From NCBI GenBank assembly GCA_951799425.1, contig OX637399.1, positions 14,190,501 through 14,254,500 on the forward strand: a stretch of DNA of 64,000 nt, in the 5' to 3' direction. Positions within the stretch are counted from its first letter, which is position 1, and every line of letters begins with the position of its first letter. This DNA is from Ilex aquifolium (Eukaryota; Streptophyta; Magnoliopsida; Aquifoliales; Aquifoliaceae). Below, piece after piece: positions 20,521 through 31,590 of the stretch. The position numbers were made by a program, and so were the translations under genes. The notes beneath the pieces were generated by a model that did not search any database, was not told the origin of the DNA, and worked only from the letters and a program-made list of their open reading frames with translations.

Positions 20521-22994
20521 TGTGACGCCCCATTTTCCGGGGTCCTGTATTAACCGTTGACAACCCATCAACCCGCGGAAATACCCGTGGATGTCGCTTA
20601 ACCCGACACCACATCGATAACATCCTTAAACCGAGGTTATAAATCCAAAATGAAAATTCGGTTCAGCATTCATTCGATCCAACCCCAGTCCAACTCCCCA
20701 TGATTCATACCCCATTAGGGTCCAATTTGATCATTGGAGGGAAGGAAAAACATAGCCCAAAGGCTTGGCAAAGAAAACAAAAATAAAAAAAAAATTCTGA
20801 GTTTTGATGGGCGTACCGGTACGCGTACCGGTACACTGAACCCACTGGACATCTGCGTACCGGTACGCGTACCGGTACGCTCTGCCTTCTGTCTGTCTAC
20901 GTACCGGTACGCATACCGGTACGATTTTGCCAGTTTTGCCTTTTTCCTTTGTTTTTCACTTCCAATCCATTCTAATACATTCCTAACTCATCCAACACAT
21001 GTATAATACGATTTTTCATATAATACACAACTTATACAAGTTCCATTACATTTAATTCCATAATTTACACATCAAAATGGAATTTATACAAAAGTTTTTA
21101 CAAAACTCTAACTAAGGCCACAAGCCGGCCCCCTTCATTCTTGATGCTCTCCAAGTGAGCCATCCGCCGGTGCAAACCCCACACCTGAAATGTTTCCCGT
21201 ATAGGGTGAGCCAACGCCCAGTAAAGTAAACCCTACCAGGGCTACTCTTCCCCTAGATGCTCATGCTCATGCAACATTCATTTACAAACAATCATTTATC
21301 GAAAGGACATGCATTCTAAGTTGGAATGCAACATACCATGCCATGAAATGAGATGTCACTCACTCATGCATTTTAACCCGAGTTCTCACCGACTCATACA
21401 ACACGATGCAATGCCAAAGTGTTTCATTTCATCATTTATGTTTACATCAAATGATATTTTGAAAACTAGGGTCTTTCTTGGGATCGGACTTCTTTATGGA
21501 CTTAACCAATGGTCTTCCACACCCGTACACTTTATGGGCTCTTATACCAACGGAGTGCACCCCCCAAACACCGGGTCTTTCACCCGAGAGGTCGTCATGC
21601 CTCTTCTTGCTCATCCCGACCCAATTTATCATGAAATCAAGTGGCTTAGCTAGGTCTTCGACCCAACTTTTTCCCAAGCCATATTGTCAATCCCCAAGTG
21701 TGGTATTGACATCAACCAGGCACACACACCCATCTAATGAGATGCATATGCAATGCCATGTTCCATTGCATACAACATAATGCTCAATATGCTCATGACA
21801 AACATATAAACATTTCCAATACATCAATGGCAATTATATCAAAAGCACATAACTACCATATCTCATTATGTTCAATATATCATTTCATGCATATATCAAC
21901 AACACTCATTATCCAACAACCATATCCTAAGCATATGATTTCACAATCACCCAAGCATGTTATAACATAGCATCATGCAAATAACACACACAATTTCACC
22001 TAGGCATTTTATCAAACACCTAGTATTCATTAAAGTCATGTTTTCACATAACACATTCCAAGCAACCATATAGCTCAAATGTCACCAAGTTATAAGAGAA
22101 ACCACATGGAACTCCTATGTAATAACATCAAGCTAGAAGTTAGCCTAGGCCAACTCTATGCTCCCTTTTCCATTACCATAACTATAGACATATATATATT
22201 TCAATACATATGCATATATAACTTTTAACCCTTAGTCTACTAACACCTAAGGTAAAAATAGTCCCAAGTAGGAGAAACCCTACCTCTTGAAGCGTAATTC
22301 TCTCGAAGGAAGCTTCAAGAACACTTTCCAAGCCCAAGTCTAGATTTCCCCCAAATCTCCTCTCTTGGATCTTCGGTGAAATCCCTTGCTCTTGGTGTGG
22401 TTGCGTAGCCCTCGTCGATGTGATCGACTTTAGCTCTTGGTTCGACGGAATCCGAGCGACGGAACTCCGGGAATCGACGGAGGAAGCTTGAAGATCAAGG
22501 TTTTCTCTCTTTTCTCTCTTCTCTCTTCTCTCTCTCTTGGCCGGCCAAACAAGAACACAAGGGGCAAAATAATCTGATTTTCTAGATATTTACCCCTATT
22601 TATAGTTTTAAATACTCGGCCTACGTCGTGCCACGTGTCCCTCGCTTAATCGGGTTCGATTTCGTCCCGAAACGATTTATTTGGTCCCGGTTTAAGTTCA
22701 AATTAATTTTATTTAAACTTAAACTTAATTTTAAGGAAATTTTATAAAACTCATTTATGGGGACGTTCGTGAGGTCATTCGCCACGCAGTCGCCTCGAAC
22801 GACGTGCAAAATCTGACTATCTCAGAATTCGACGAAATTTGACAAGGTGACTCGTTTTCGCGATACGAATTCAACAGCGAACTCTGTTTCCTCATCCGAG
22901 GTCTAAAACATGAGTATTTTAAATACGCATTATAATGGCAAATTACTATTTTGCCCTTTAAAAAAAAAAAAATCCAAATTTCCCGGGTTTTACA
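20521..22994 (-). repeat. E 3' LTR
   Basis: 2474 bp with termini TGTGACGCCCC and GGGTTTTACA on the plus strand. The first base pair group differs from the 5' LTR (TGTGAC against TGTAAC). It has a palindrome array at 20812-20923 and a TATA box on the minus strand at 22596-22605. Frames of about 100 codons inside it also occur at the same place in the 5' LTR and are not supported as genes. Confidence 0.95.
20812..20923. repeat. Three 24-bp palindromes with 44-bp period (E 3' LTR)
   Basis: Doubled CGTACCGGTACG units start at 20812, 20856 and 20900. The first ends in A instead of G and the third has one internal change. The first spacer has CTGGA at bases 10-14, the same offset as in the G family. 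Confidence 0.95.
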
Positions 22995-23007
22995 TTCTTC
23001 CCCCCTT
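22995..23007 (-). other. Polypurine tract of E
   Basis: The minus strand reads AAGGGGGGAAGAA directly before the 3' LTR. It is identical to the tract at 3566-3578. Confidence 0.9.
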
Positions 23008-23087
23008 AAAAAGAATTTCGTCCCCGAAATTCACGTACACATACATGCAATCTCATGCATATGCTACAGTCATGTAATGGTAAATGA

Positions 23088-26000
23088 CTATAAAAACGTA
23101 CCTCTATCCTCAAACAAGAAAGGATAATTGGCACGTACGGTGTCCTCGCGCTCCCATGTTGCCTCTTCCACTCCCCGGTGCTGCCACAGCACCTTCACTA
23201 GCCTCACAGTCTTGCCTCGTAAAACCTGATCCCGGCTATCCATGATACGCACCGGTCCCTCCTCGAAGGTCCCATCTGCATCAACAACAAGCTCGCCCCA
23301 ATCCACCACATGAGTCGGATCTGGAGTATACTTCCGGAGCATAGAGACATGAAACACCGCGTGAACACCCGATAAATTTGGCGGCAACGCCAACCGATAA
23401 GCAACTGTACCCACCCTCTCGAGTACCTCGAAGGGCCCGATGTATCTCGGCGACAGTTTTTCCCGCTTACCAAACCGGACCACTCCTCTTTTAGGCATAA
23501 CCTTCAAGAAGACATGATCTCTCACCTCAAACTCTAGAGGTCGCCGTCGTCTATCGGCGTAGCTCTTCTGCCGGCTCTGAGCCGTGAGAAGACGCTTCCG
23601 TATCAAGTCCACCTTCTCTGAGGTGTCTCTAACTAAATCCGGACCCGTAGCAGGTCTCTCCCCAACCTCTGTCCAACAAACTGGAGATCGACATGGCCTC
23701 CCATATAGTGCCTCGTAGGGTGCCATCTGTATGCTCGCCTGATAACTATTGTTATAGGCGAACTCCACCAAGGGTAAGTGATCTTCCCAGCTACCCTTGA
23801 GATCTAGGACACATGCCCGCAACATGTCCTCTAATGTCTGGATAGTCCTCTCCGACTGACCATCCGTCTGGGGATGAAAAGCAGTGCTCATCATCAACTG
23901 AGTCCCCATGGCTCGCTGGAAACTCTCCCAAAAATGAGATGTGAATCTGGGATCCCGATCCGATACTATAGATACGGGCACCCCATGCAATCGGACAATC
24001 TCACGTATATATAACTTGCAGAATTCCTCCAATGTGAAGGTCATCCGCACAGCCAAAAAGTGTGCCGACTTGGTAAGCCGGTCCACTATCACCCATACCG
24101 CATCATGTCCCCGCGATGTCCGTGGCAAATGAGTCACAAAATCCATCGTGACATGCTCCCACTTCCACTCAGCTACCCCCAAAGGCTGGAGCAATCCCGC
24201 TGGTCTCTGGTGTTCAGCCTTCACTTGCTGACATGTGAGACATCTACCAACAAATTCACCAACTTGTCCCTTCATCCCACTCCAATAATACTGACGACGA
24301 AGATCATGATACATCTTCGTGCCCCCTGGATGAACCGCAAAACGAGAACAATGAAATTCCCTAAGAATCTCCTCCCTTAGATCCGGAGATTGGGGAACCA
24401 CAATCCTTCCCCTATACCGAAGACTACCATCCGAATGAATGGCCCAGCCCTCGTCACCTGTACCCGACCGTACCCGGTCCTTAATGGACGCTATCTCTAG
24501 GTCTTGCCCTTGAGACTCAATCACTCTGCTCAGTAGGGAAGGCGTAGCCACCAAACTTCCCAAGGTACCCTGAGCCTGCCCCATGTAATGTAGCCCAAAC
24601 TGTCCCACAGTCTCGAGCATTTCCCACTCTCGGGAAGCTACACTAGCCAAGACTCCCCGTGACTTCCGGCTAAGTGCATCAGCCACCACATTTGCCTTAC
24701 CGGGGTGGTAATGCAAAGTGAAGTCATAGTCTTCCAGAAACTCCATCCACCTGCGTTGCCTCATGTTGAGGTCCCGCTGTGTAAAGATGTACTTCAGACT
24801 CTTGTGGTCCGAAAACACTTCAAACTGCTCACCGTATAGGTAGTGGCGCCAAGCCTTCAAGGCAAAGACAATGGCCGCCAACTCCATGTCGTGTGTAGGG
24901 TAATTCTGCTCGTGGTTCTTTAACTGTCGAGAACCATAAGCCACGACCCTCCTGGACTGCATCAACACACATCCGAGCCCGTCCTTAGAGGCATCACAAT
25001 AGACTGTGTACCTCTGTCCCCTTTCTGGGACTATCAATATAGGAGCTGAAGTAAGCCTCCTCTTCAACTCCTGGAATGCATTCTCGCAAGAATCATTCCA
25101 CTCGAACTTGACCTCCTTCCGAGTCAACTTCGTCATAGGCGCAGCTAACCTAGAGAAGTCCTCGATAAACCGCCGATAATACCCAGCCAATCCCAAGAAA
25201 CTACGTATCTCAAAAACTGACTTCGACCTCTCCCAATTCATGACTGACTCAACCTTCTCCGGGTCTACGGATACACCCGAAGCCGACACCACATGTCCCA
25301 AAAATTTCACCTCAGTAAGCCAAAATTCACACTTGCTGAACTTGGCATACAACTGATGGTCTCTCAAGATCTGAAGAACGACCCTCAAGTGACCCTCATG
25401 CTCCTCCTCAGACCTGGAGTAGATCAAAATGTTGTCAACGAAAACCACGACGAATTGATCAAGGTAGGGTTGGAACACCCTATGCATGAGATTCATGAAT
25501 GCCGCTGGGGCGTTCGTCAATCCGAAAGGCATGACAGTGAACTCGAAATGCCCATATCGCGTTCGAAACGCCGTCTTAGGGATATCTGTCTCCCTAACTC
25601 TCAACTGATGGTAACCGGTGCGGAGATCTATCTTGGAGTAGACCCGCGCCCCTCTCAGCTGATCAAACAAGTCATTAATCCTCGGCAAAGGGTACCTATT
25701 CTTGATAGTAACCCTATTCAACTGCCGGTAGTCTATACATAGTCGAAGGGTTTTGTCCTTCTTCTTTGCAAATAACACCGGAGCGCCCCAAGGTGAGGTA
25801 CTCGGTCTAATGAAACCCCGGTCCAACAATTCCTGCAATTGGACCTTGAGTTCTTGCAACTCAGCAGGCGCCATCCTATGTGGAGTCATAGAAATGGGTG
25901 ATGTACCAGGATGCAACTCTATATTAAAATCTACATCCCTATGTGGAGGTAATCCCGGAAGTTCACCCGGAAAAACATCCTCATAATCACACACAACCCG

Positions 26001-27710
26001 AGGCAGACCAAACTCCTGTCTCGCCTCGTCCTCCAGGGTAAGGCTTGCTAGCCAACCCATCAACTGTCCGTGCCATCTAGAGTCGTACACGGCTTGAGGT
26101 AAAGCATCGTGCTTATCCCCCTGAAACCTGAAACAAACCCCATCCGATGTGTAAGCAGTAACCCGCTTCCGGTCACAATCAATGACGACTCGGTGTGCCG
26201 CCAACCAATCCATTCCCAGGATTACATCGAACTCCGACATGTCCATGACCCGAAGGTCCACAGTGAGTAGAATCCCTGAGATCTCTAGCTCACAACCCCG
26301 ACATATCTGATCAATTCTCACCCTAGCACCTAGGGGAGAACTCACATGTAATGGTTCTTCTAAAGTCTCAACCTCTAAACCCAAGTCTTTCACACAAGAT
26401 GCAGAAATGAATGAATGCGATGCACCAGAGTTAAATAATACTCTTGCCCATAAACGAGAGAGTAGAAATGTACCCTGTATCACCGACTGATCTGCCGGCT
26501 CAGTCTGTGGCATAATGGCGTAGACACGCCCCTGGGTCCCTGAAGTCCCGGCCTGTGAACCCTGGCCTCGCCCTCTACCCATGCCTTGGCCCATCTGGCC
26601 AGCTTGCGGTGTTCCCGCTCGGAAAGTAGTAGGGCCTTGTGCAGCACCCTGTGATTGGTACTGGCTCCTTTGACCCATGGAGGGGTAAGGAGGAACAAAC
26701 TGTGTCTGCGGCTGTCCCACAGAAGACTGGGATTGAGATGTCCCATAGCTCTGGGATCCCTGCAGTCGAGGACACTCCTTCTTTATGTGACCCGGCTGGT
26801 GACAAAAATAACAAGTCTTCTGACCCGTCTGGAAGGCGGTCCTGAAGTTTCCCCCGTCTTGGAAGAATCGACCCCGGCCTTGGCCTTGATAGCCGCGGCT
26901 CCGCCCTTGAACTCCCTGCGGAACATAAGTCCTTTGTTTCTTTCCCGCACTAGAAGAAGAGGATTGACCCTCCTTCTTTTTGTCCTTAACACCCGCTTCT
27001 CGGATGTTGCGCGCATCCTCCACCTCTCTCTCGATAGCCATTGCAGTCTTGACCATCGAATCGAGGTCTTGCAGGAGAAGTCCCACAATCTTGCCTCGAA
27101 TGGACAACTTCAGTCCATCTTCGAACTTACGTACCTTGGCCACGTCTGAGGCCACATAGTCATCAGCAAAACGGGCCAACTCCGTGAATTTGGCCACGTA
27201 TTCTAGCACATTCATATTTCCCTGCTTCAATTCTAGGAACTCCTTGGCCTTAGCATGTCGAGCAGTTGCTGGGAAATATTTTCCCATATAGAGCTCTCGG
27301 AACTCTGCCCAAGTCATGGCCTCCAAATTTCTGGAGTCCTTCACCCAATCCCACCATAGCTGGGACTCTCCCTCCAGCTGAAAAGTTGCCAGAGTTATCT
27401 TGGTGGCATCGGAAGTGATCTCCATAGCCCTCAAGATCTTCTCCACTTGCCGAATCCAACGATCTGCTACCATTGGATCCGCACCTCCCAGAAAAACCAG
27501 AGGATGATGGGCTTTGAACTTCTGGAGGTTACTCGAGCCTCCTTGTCCCATGTTTGCACCCGTCTGTGCAATGGTAGCGGCTGTAGCACTAGCCTGTGCA
27601 ATAGTCGCCGCCGCCTCACCAATAGCCTCTGCAAAGGCTTGGTGATCAAAGGCCGGAGGTGGTTGGTTATTCCACCTACCGCCTCGGCGTCCACGCCCTC
27701 TATATGCCAT
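23088..27710 (-). CDS. gag-pol: Tekay gag-pol polyprotein, 1540 aa, open but active sites altered
   Basis: One uninterrupted minus-strand frame encodes all retrotransposition proteins. In order: gag (capsid about residues 65-185), zinc knuckle [14 protein letters not shown] (300-313), aspartic protease with [11 protein letters not shown], reverse transcriptase (about 640-800), RNase H (CDAS, DMELA, SDHKS, VADALS), integrase (HHCC zinc finger; [24 protein letters not shown] carrying the D, D and E), and a C-terminal chromodomain ([10 protein letters not shown]) that targets insertion to heterochromatin. The length is normal for Tekay. Two key residues are changed: the protease Asp is Asn427, and the second Asp of the RT catalytic pair is Asn760 (VDNILIYS). 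Both fit single G-to-A changes. The element therefore looks intact but is probably unable to mature proteins or copy RNA by itself. The ATG at 27710 is the first in frame after the leader. Confidence 0.95.
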   Translation of the reverse strand: MAYRGRGRRGGRWNNQPPPAFDHQAFAEAIGEAAATIAQASATAATIAQTGANMGQGGSSNLQKFKAHHPLVFLGGADPMVADRWIRQVEKILRAMEITSDATKITLATFQLEGESQLWWDWVKDSRNLEAMTWAEFRELYMGKYFPATARHAKAKEFLELKQGNMNVLEYVAKFTELARFADDYVASDVAKVRKFEDGLKLSIRGKIVGLLLQDLDSMVKTAMAIEREVEDARNIREAGVKDKKKEGQSSSSSAGKKQRTYVPQGVQGRSRGYQGQGRGRFFQDGGNFRTAFQTGQKTCYFCHQPGHIKKECPRLQGSQSYGTSQSQSSVGQPQTQFVPPYPSMGQRSQYQSQGAAQGPTTFRAGTPQAGQMGQGMGRGRGQGSQAGTSGTQGRVYAIMPQTEPADQSVIQGTFLLSRLWARVLFNSGASHSFISASCVKDLGLEVETLEEPLHVSSPLGARVRIDQICRGCELEISGILLTVDLRVMDMSEFDVILGMDWLAAHRVVIDCDRKRVTAYTSDGVCFRFQGDKHDALPQAVYDSRWHGQLMGWLASLTLEDEARQEFGLPRVVCDYEDVFPGELPGLPPHRDVDFNIELHPGTSPISMTPHRMAPAELQELKVQLQELLDRGFIRPSTSPWGAPVLFAKKKDKTLRLCIDYRQLNRVTIKNRYPLPRINDLFDQLRGARVYSKIDLRTGYHQLRVRETDIPKTAFRTRYGHFEFTVMPFGLTNAPAAFMNLMHRVFQPYLDQFVVVFVDNILIYSRSEEEHEGHLRVVLQILRDHQLYAKFSKCEFWLTEVKFLGHVVSASGVSVDPEKVESVMNWERSKSVFEIRSFLGLAGYYRRFIEDFSRLAAPMTKLTRKEVKFEWNDSCENAFQELKRRLTSAPILIVPERGQRYTVYCDASKDGLGCVLMQSRRVVAYGSRQLKNHEQNYPTHDMELAAIVFALKAWRHYLYGEQFEVFSDHKSLKYIFTQRDLNMRQRRWMEFLEDYDFTLHYHPGKANVVADALSRKSRGVLASVASREWEMLETVGQFGLHYMGQAQGTLGSLVATPSLLSRVIESQGQDLEIASIKDRVRSGTGDEGWAIHSDGSLRYRGRIVVPQSPDLREEILREFHCSRFAVHPGGTKMYHDLRRQYYWSGMKGQVGEFVGRCLTCQQVKAEHQRPAGLLQPLGVAEWKWEHVTMDFVTHLPRTSRGHDAVWVIVDRLTKSAHFLAVRMTFTLEEFCKLYIREIVRLHGVPVSIVSDRDPRFTSHFWESFQRAMGTQLMMSTAFHPQTDGQSERTIQTLEDMLRACVLDLKGSWEDHLPLVEFAYNNSYQASIQMAPYEALYGRPCRSPVCWTEVGERPATGPDLVRDTSEKVDLIRKRLLTAQSRQKSYADRRRRPLEFEVRDHVFLKVMPKRGVVRFGKREKLSPRYIGPFEVLERVGTVAYRLALPPNLSGVHAVFHVSMLRKYTPDPTHVVDWGELVVDADGTFEEGPVRIMDSRDQVLRGKTVRLVKVLWQHRGVEEATWEREDTVRANYPFLFEDRGTFL

Positions 27711-28127
27711 CTACATAAGTCAAATAGCAATATAGTTTTACAAGGCATCCCAAAAATAGGAATCAATACTCACACATAAAGAGTTTCCGAATCGTCTCAC
27801 TAGGGAAGCATATTCCTCTCCTTAGTAGACATTTATACCATGAACCCTCCCGTTCATTTGTTTTCCCACTCCCAAGGTTATGTTTCCTAACCCTAGTGTG
27901 TTCATTTCCATATACATTCTACGATGTATATTATCCACATAGCACATAGTACATAACATGTAGCATTTAAACACATAAGATGAAATGCACAATGCATGCA
28001 ATGGTCTAGACCCAATGCCCATCAAGCTTAGGTTTTCGAATTAGCTAGGGCTCTAAACCTCGTTCTCCCTTGCAATGGAAGATGGTAGACTCATTTCCCA
28101 CAAGACCACATATGATCTATGGCCTAT
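27711..28127 (-). other. E leader between primer site and gag
   Basis: This is 417 bp of non-coding leader on the element strand. I see no ORF or strong structure in it, and it is AT-rich compared with the polyprotein. Confidence 0.7.
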
Positions 28128-28139
28128 GCTCTGATACCA
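28128..28139 (-). other. Primer-binding site of E (initiator tRNA-Met)
   Basis: The minus strand reads TGGTATCAGAGC, the standard complement of the 3' end of plant initiator tRNA-Met, three bases from the LTR edge at 28143. Confidence 0.95.
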
Positions 28140-28432
28140 AGCTGTAACGCCCCATTTTCCGGGGTCCTGTATTAACCGTTGACAACCCATCAACCCGCGG
28201 AAATACCCGTGGATGTCGCTTAACCAGACACCACATCGATAACATCCTTAAACCGAGGTTATAAATCCAAAATGAAAATTCGGTTCAGCATTCATTCGAT
28301 CCAACCCTAGTCCAACTCCCCATGATTCATACCCCATTAGGGTCCAATTTGATCATTGGAGGGAAGGAAAAACATAGCCCAAAGGCTTGGCAAAGAAAAC
28401 AAAAATAAAAAAAAAATTCTGAGTTTTGATGG

Positions 28433-28544
28433 CGTACCGGTACGCGTACCGGTACACTGAACCCACTGGACATCTGCGTACCGGTACGCGTACCGGTACG
28501 CTCTGCCTTCTGTCTGTCTACGTACCGGTACGCATACCGGTACG
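28433..28544. repeat. Three 24-bp palindromes with 44-bp period (E 5' LTR)
   Basis: Doubled CGTACCGGTACG units start at 28433, 28477 and 28521, matching the copies in the 3' LTR. Confidence 0.95.
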
Positions 28545-30209
28545 ATTTTGCCAGTTTTGTCTTTTTCCTTTGTTTTTCACTTCCAATCCATTCTAATACA
28601 TTCCTAACTCATCCAACACATGTATAATACGATTTTTCATATAATACACAACTTATACAAGTTCCATTACATTTAATTCCATAATTTACACATCAAAATG
28701 GAATTTATACAAAAGTTTTTACAAAACTCTAACTAAGGCCACAAGCCGGCCCCCTTCATTCTTGATGCTCTCCAAGTGAGCCATCCGCCGGTGCAAACCC
28801 CACACCTGAAATGTTTCCCGTATAGGGTGAGCCAACGCCCAGTAAAGTAAACCCTACCAGGGCTACTCTTCCCCTAGATGCTCATGCTCATGCAACATTC
28901 ATTTACAAACAATCATTTATCGAAAGGACATGCATTCTAAGTTGGAATGCAACATACCATGCCATGAAATGAGATGTCACTCACTCATGCATTTTAACCC
29001 GAGTTCTCACCGACTCATACAACACGATGCAATGCCAAAGTGTTTCATTTCATCATTTATGTTTACATCAAATGATATTTTGAAAACTAGGGTCTTTCTT
29101 GGGATCGGACTTCTTTATGGACTTAACCAATGGTCTTCCACACCCGTACACTTTATGGGCTCTTATACCAACGGAGTGCACCCCCCAAACACCGGGTCTT
29201 TCACCCGAGAGGTCGTCATGCCTCTTCTTGCTCATCCCGACCCAATTTATCATGAAATCAAGTGGCTTAGCTAGGTCTTCGACCCAACTTTTTCCCAAGC
29301 CATATTGTCAATCCCCAAGTGTGGTATTGACATCAACCAGGCACACACACCCATGTAATGAGATGCATATGCAATGCCATGTTCCATTGCATACAACATA
29401 ATGCTCAATATGCTCATGACAAACATATAAACATTTCCAATACATCAATGGCAATTATATCAAAAGCACATAACTACCATATCTCATTATGTTCAATATA
29501 TCATTTCATGCATATATCAACAACACTCATTATCCAACAACCATATCCTAAGCATATGATTTCACAATCACCCAAGCATGTTATAACATAGCATCATGCA
29601 AATAACACACACAATTTCACCTAGGCATTTTATCAAACACCTAGTATTCATTAAAGTCATGTTTTCACATAACACATTCCAAGCAACCATATAGCTCAAA
29701 TGTCACCAAGTTATAAGAGAAACCACATGGAACTCCTATGTAATAACATCAAGCTAGAAGTTAGCCTAGGCCAACTCTATGCTCCCTTTTTCATTACCAT
29801 AACTATAGACATATATATATTTCAATACATATGCATATATAACTTTTAACCCTTAGTCTACTAACACCTAAGGTAAAAATAGTCCCAAGTAGGAGAAACC
29901 CTACCTCTTGAAGCGTAATTCTCTCGAAGGAAGCTTCAAGAACACTTTCCAAGCCCAAGTCTAGATTTCCCCCAAATCTCCTCTCTTGGATCTTCGGTGA
30001 AATCCCTTGCTCTTGGTGTGGTTGCGTAGCCCTCGTCGATGTGATCGACTTTAGCTCTTGGTTCGACGGAATCCGAGCGACGGAACTCCGGGAATCGACG
30101 GAGGAAGCTTGAAGATCAAGGTTTTCTCTCTTTTCTCTCTTCTCTCTCTCTTGGCCGGCCAAACAAGAACACAAGGGGCAAAATAATCTGATTTTCTAGA
30201 TATTTACCC

Positions 30210-30219
30210 CTATTTATAG
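30210..30219 (-). promoter_or_regulatory. Putative TATA box of E
   Basis: The minus strand reads CTATAAATAG, about 390 bp into the LTR. The same box is at 22596-22605 in the other LTR and 3969-3976 in the related Tekay LTR. Confidence 0.6.
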
Positions 30220-31590
30220 TTTTAAATACTCGGCCTACGTCGTGCCACGTGTCCCTCGCTTAATCGGGTTCGATTTCGTCCCGAAACAATTTATTTGGTC
30301 CCGGTTTAAGTTCAAATTAATTTTATTTAAACTTAAACTTAATTTTAAGGAAATTTTATAAAACTCATTTATGGGGACGTTCGTGAGGTCATTCGCCACG
30401 CAGTCGCCTCGAACGACGTGCAAAATCCGACTATCTCGGAATTCGATGAAATTTGACAAGGTGACTCGTTTTCGCGATACGAATTCAACAGCGAACTCTG
30501 TTTCCTCATCCGAGGTCTAAAACATGAGTATTTTAAATACGCATTATAGTGGCAAATTACTATTTTGCCCTTTAAAAAAAAAAATCCAAATTTCCCGGGT
30601 TTTACAACTTAAGCGTGGAATAACCAGTTATTTACTCGCAGGGAAATTCAAGCAATCAATGTACATGGCACAATGACTCAAGGATTTTTATAGAGCAAAA
30701 ACTTTGCTAATAAATCAAAAGCTGAATTAACATAATATCTCATATCATTAAGCTCAGAGTCAATAACATTACCGTATTTCATTGAGAGGTCCTCCCCTAG
30801 CTCTAGCTTAACCCTCTAACCAGACATGATAAACTAAAACCAAAAATAATATATGAAAAGAATAATAATGCTAATCCTAATTCTAATTATTTCTCTCAAT
30901 AGATGAGAGCTTTTTTTTATACTAAAATAAATCCTAGGTACAGGTAGAAGATATAAGGTTGGTTTGGGAGAAATTATTTTCCAAAAAGAAGTATTTTAAA
31001 GTTAAATCCCGTGCATAAAATCTGGGGGCCCGCAGGTACACAATTTGTCCAGACTTCGATCTTAAATTTCGCATATTTATAGGCTGAATCACGAAATTCT
31101 CGTGAAATACACTTTTGTAGCCATTGAAGTCTTCTTTCCAGCCCCACAAAAATCAGGTCAATAGGATATCAGAATCAGAAGTTATGACCAACATACTGAA
31201 GAGATGTCAAATCCTTATCTTCTAAGAAACTTTCTCAATCCAAGTTTAAATAAGTTTTCTTCTAACTTGAACTCTTATAAGGATTAAATTGCTACTTTAT
31301 CTTCAAATCTTCCTATCTCAACATTGACTCTTCAGTACTTATCAGTTATGATTCTTCCTCTAGTGATTGCTTCTCTTGCATTATTCATTATTACTTTAAA
31401 TCAACCAATTTACTTGCAAAATAAACCAAACAACTAGAAAAAGTATCAAACTAGAAAATTAAGCAATTTAACACATTTAATCACAAATAATATGCAATTA
31501 ACCAATCATTAAATATAATAAAATAGCAATTTTTATGGTTAATCAGCAATCCAAATTAAGGTTCGATGCAACCTCACCAAGGGTGTCTCT

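Larger units (their letters stand above)
20521..30606 (-). mobile_element. E: full-length Tekay chromovirus, target duplication ACTTA
   Basis: This 10.1-kb element lies between ACTTA copies (20516-20520, 30607-30611). On the minus strand the order is 5' LTR (28143-30606), initiator-Met primer site, one gag-pol frame, polypurine tract, 3' LTR (20521-22994). By eye the LTRs differ by about a dozen substitutions and a few small indels in 2.46 kb, so insertion was recent and later than E2. The chromodomain, primer and domain order place it in the Tekay/Del lineage of Ty3/gypsy. Confidence 0.95.
28143..30606 (-). repeat. E 5' LTR
   Basis: 2464 bp with termini TGTAACGCCCC and GGGTTTTACA on the plus strand, nearly identical to the 3' LTR. 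Length differences come from short indels in a TCTCT run near 30130 and in A-rich runs. The palindrome array (28433-28544) lies about 1.7 kb downstream of the TATA box on the element strand, so it would be in the transcribed leader. Confidence 0.95.
10287..31545 (-). mobile_element. E2: pol-less Athila-like LTR element, complete but nested
   Basis: Read on the minus strand, the 5' LTR is 20120-31545 (interrupted by E). Then come a tRNA-Asp primer site, a gag-like ORF, an AT-rich non-coding region, a polypurine tract and the 3' LTR 10287-13971 (interrupted by G2). The flanks are GCTAT (10282-10286) and GCAAT (31546-31550), a 5-bp target duplication with one mismatch. After removing the nested insertions the element is roughly 5-6 kb and has no reverse transcriptase or integrase, so it would need enzymes from elsewhere. 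This is the layout called TR-GAG. Confidence 0.85.
20120..31545 (-). repeat. E2 5' LTR, split by element E
   Basis: The two LTR parts are 20120-20520 and 30612-31545 (plus one copy of ACTTA). Joined they match the other E2 LTR across the insertion point at about 13032-13055 (GATAATCAACTTAAGCG). Outer ends are TGATTCAAC and ATGGTTAATCA. Confidence 0.9.

Noticed and set aside
21309-21780. Frames of 76-114 codons, repeated at 28930-29401
   Set aside because: They lie at the same place in both LTRs of E, overlap each other on both strands and show no domain, so they are chance frames.
24060-27779. Many open frames antisense or shifted to the E polyprotein
   Set aside because: They are shadows of the long gag-pol frame, caused by its GC-rich codons.
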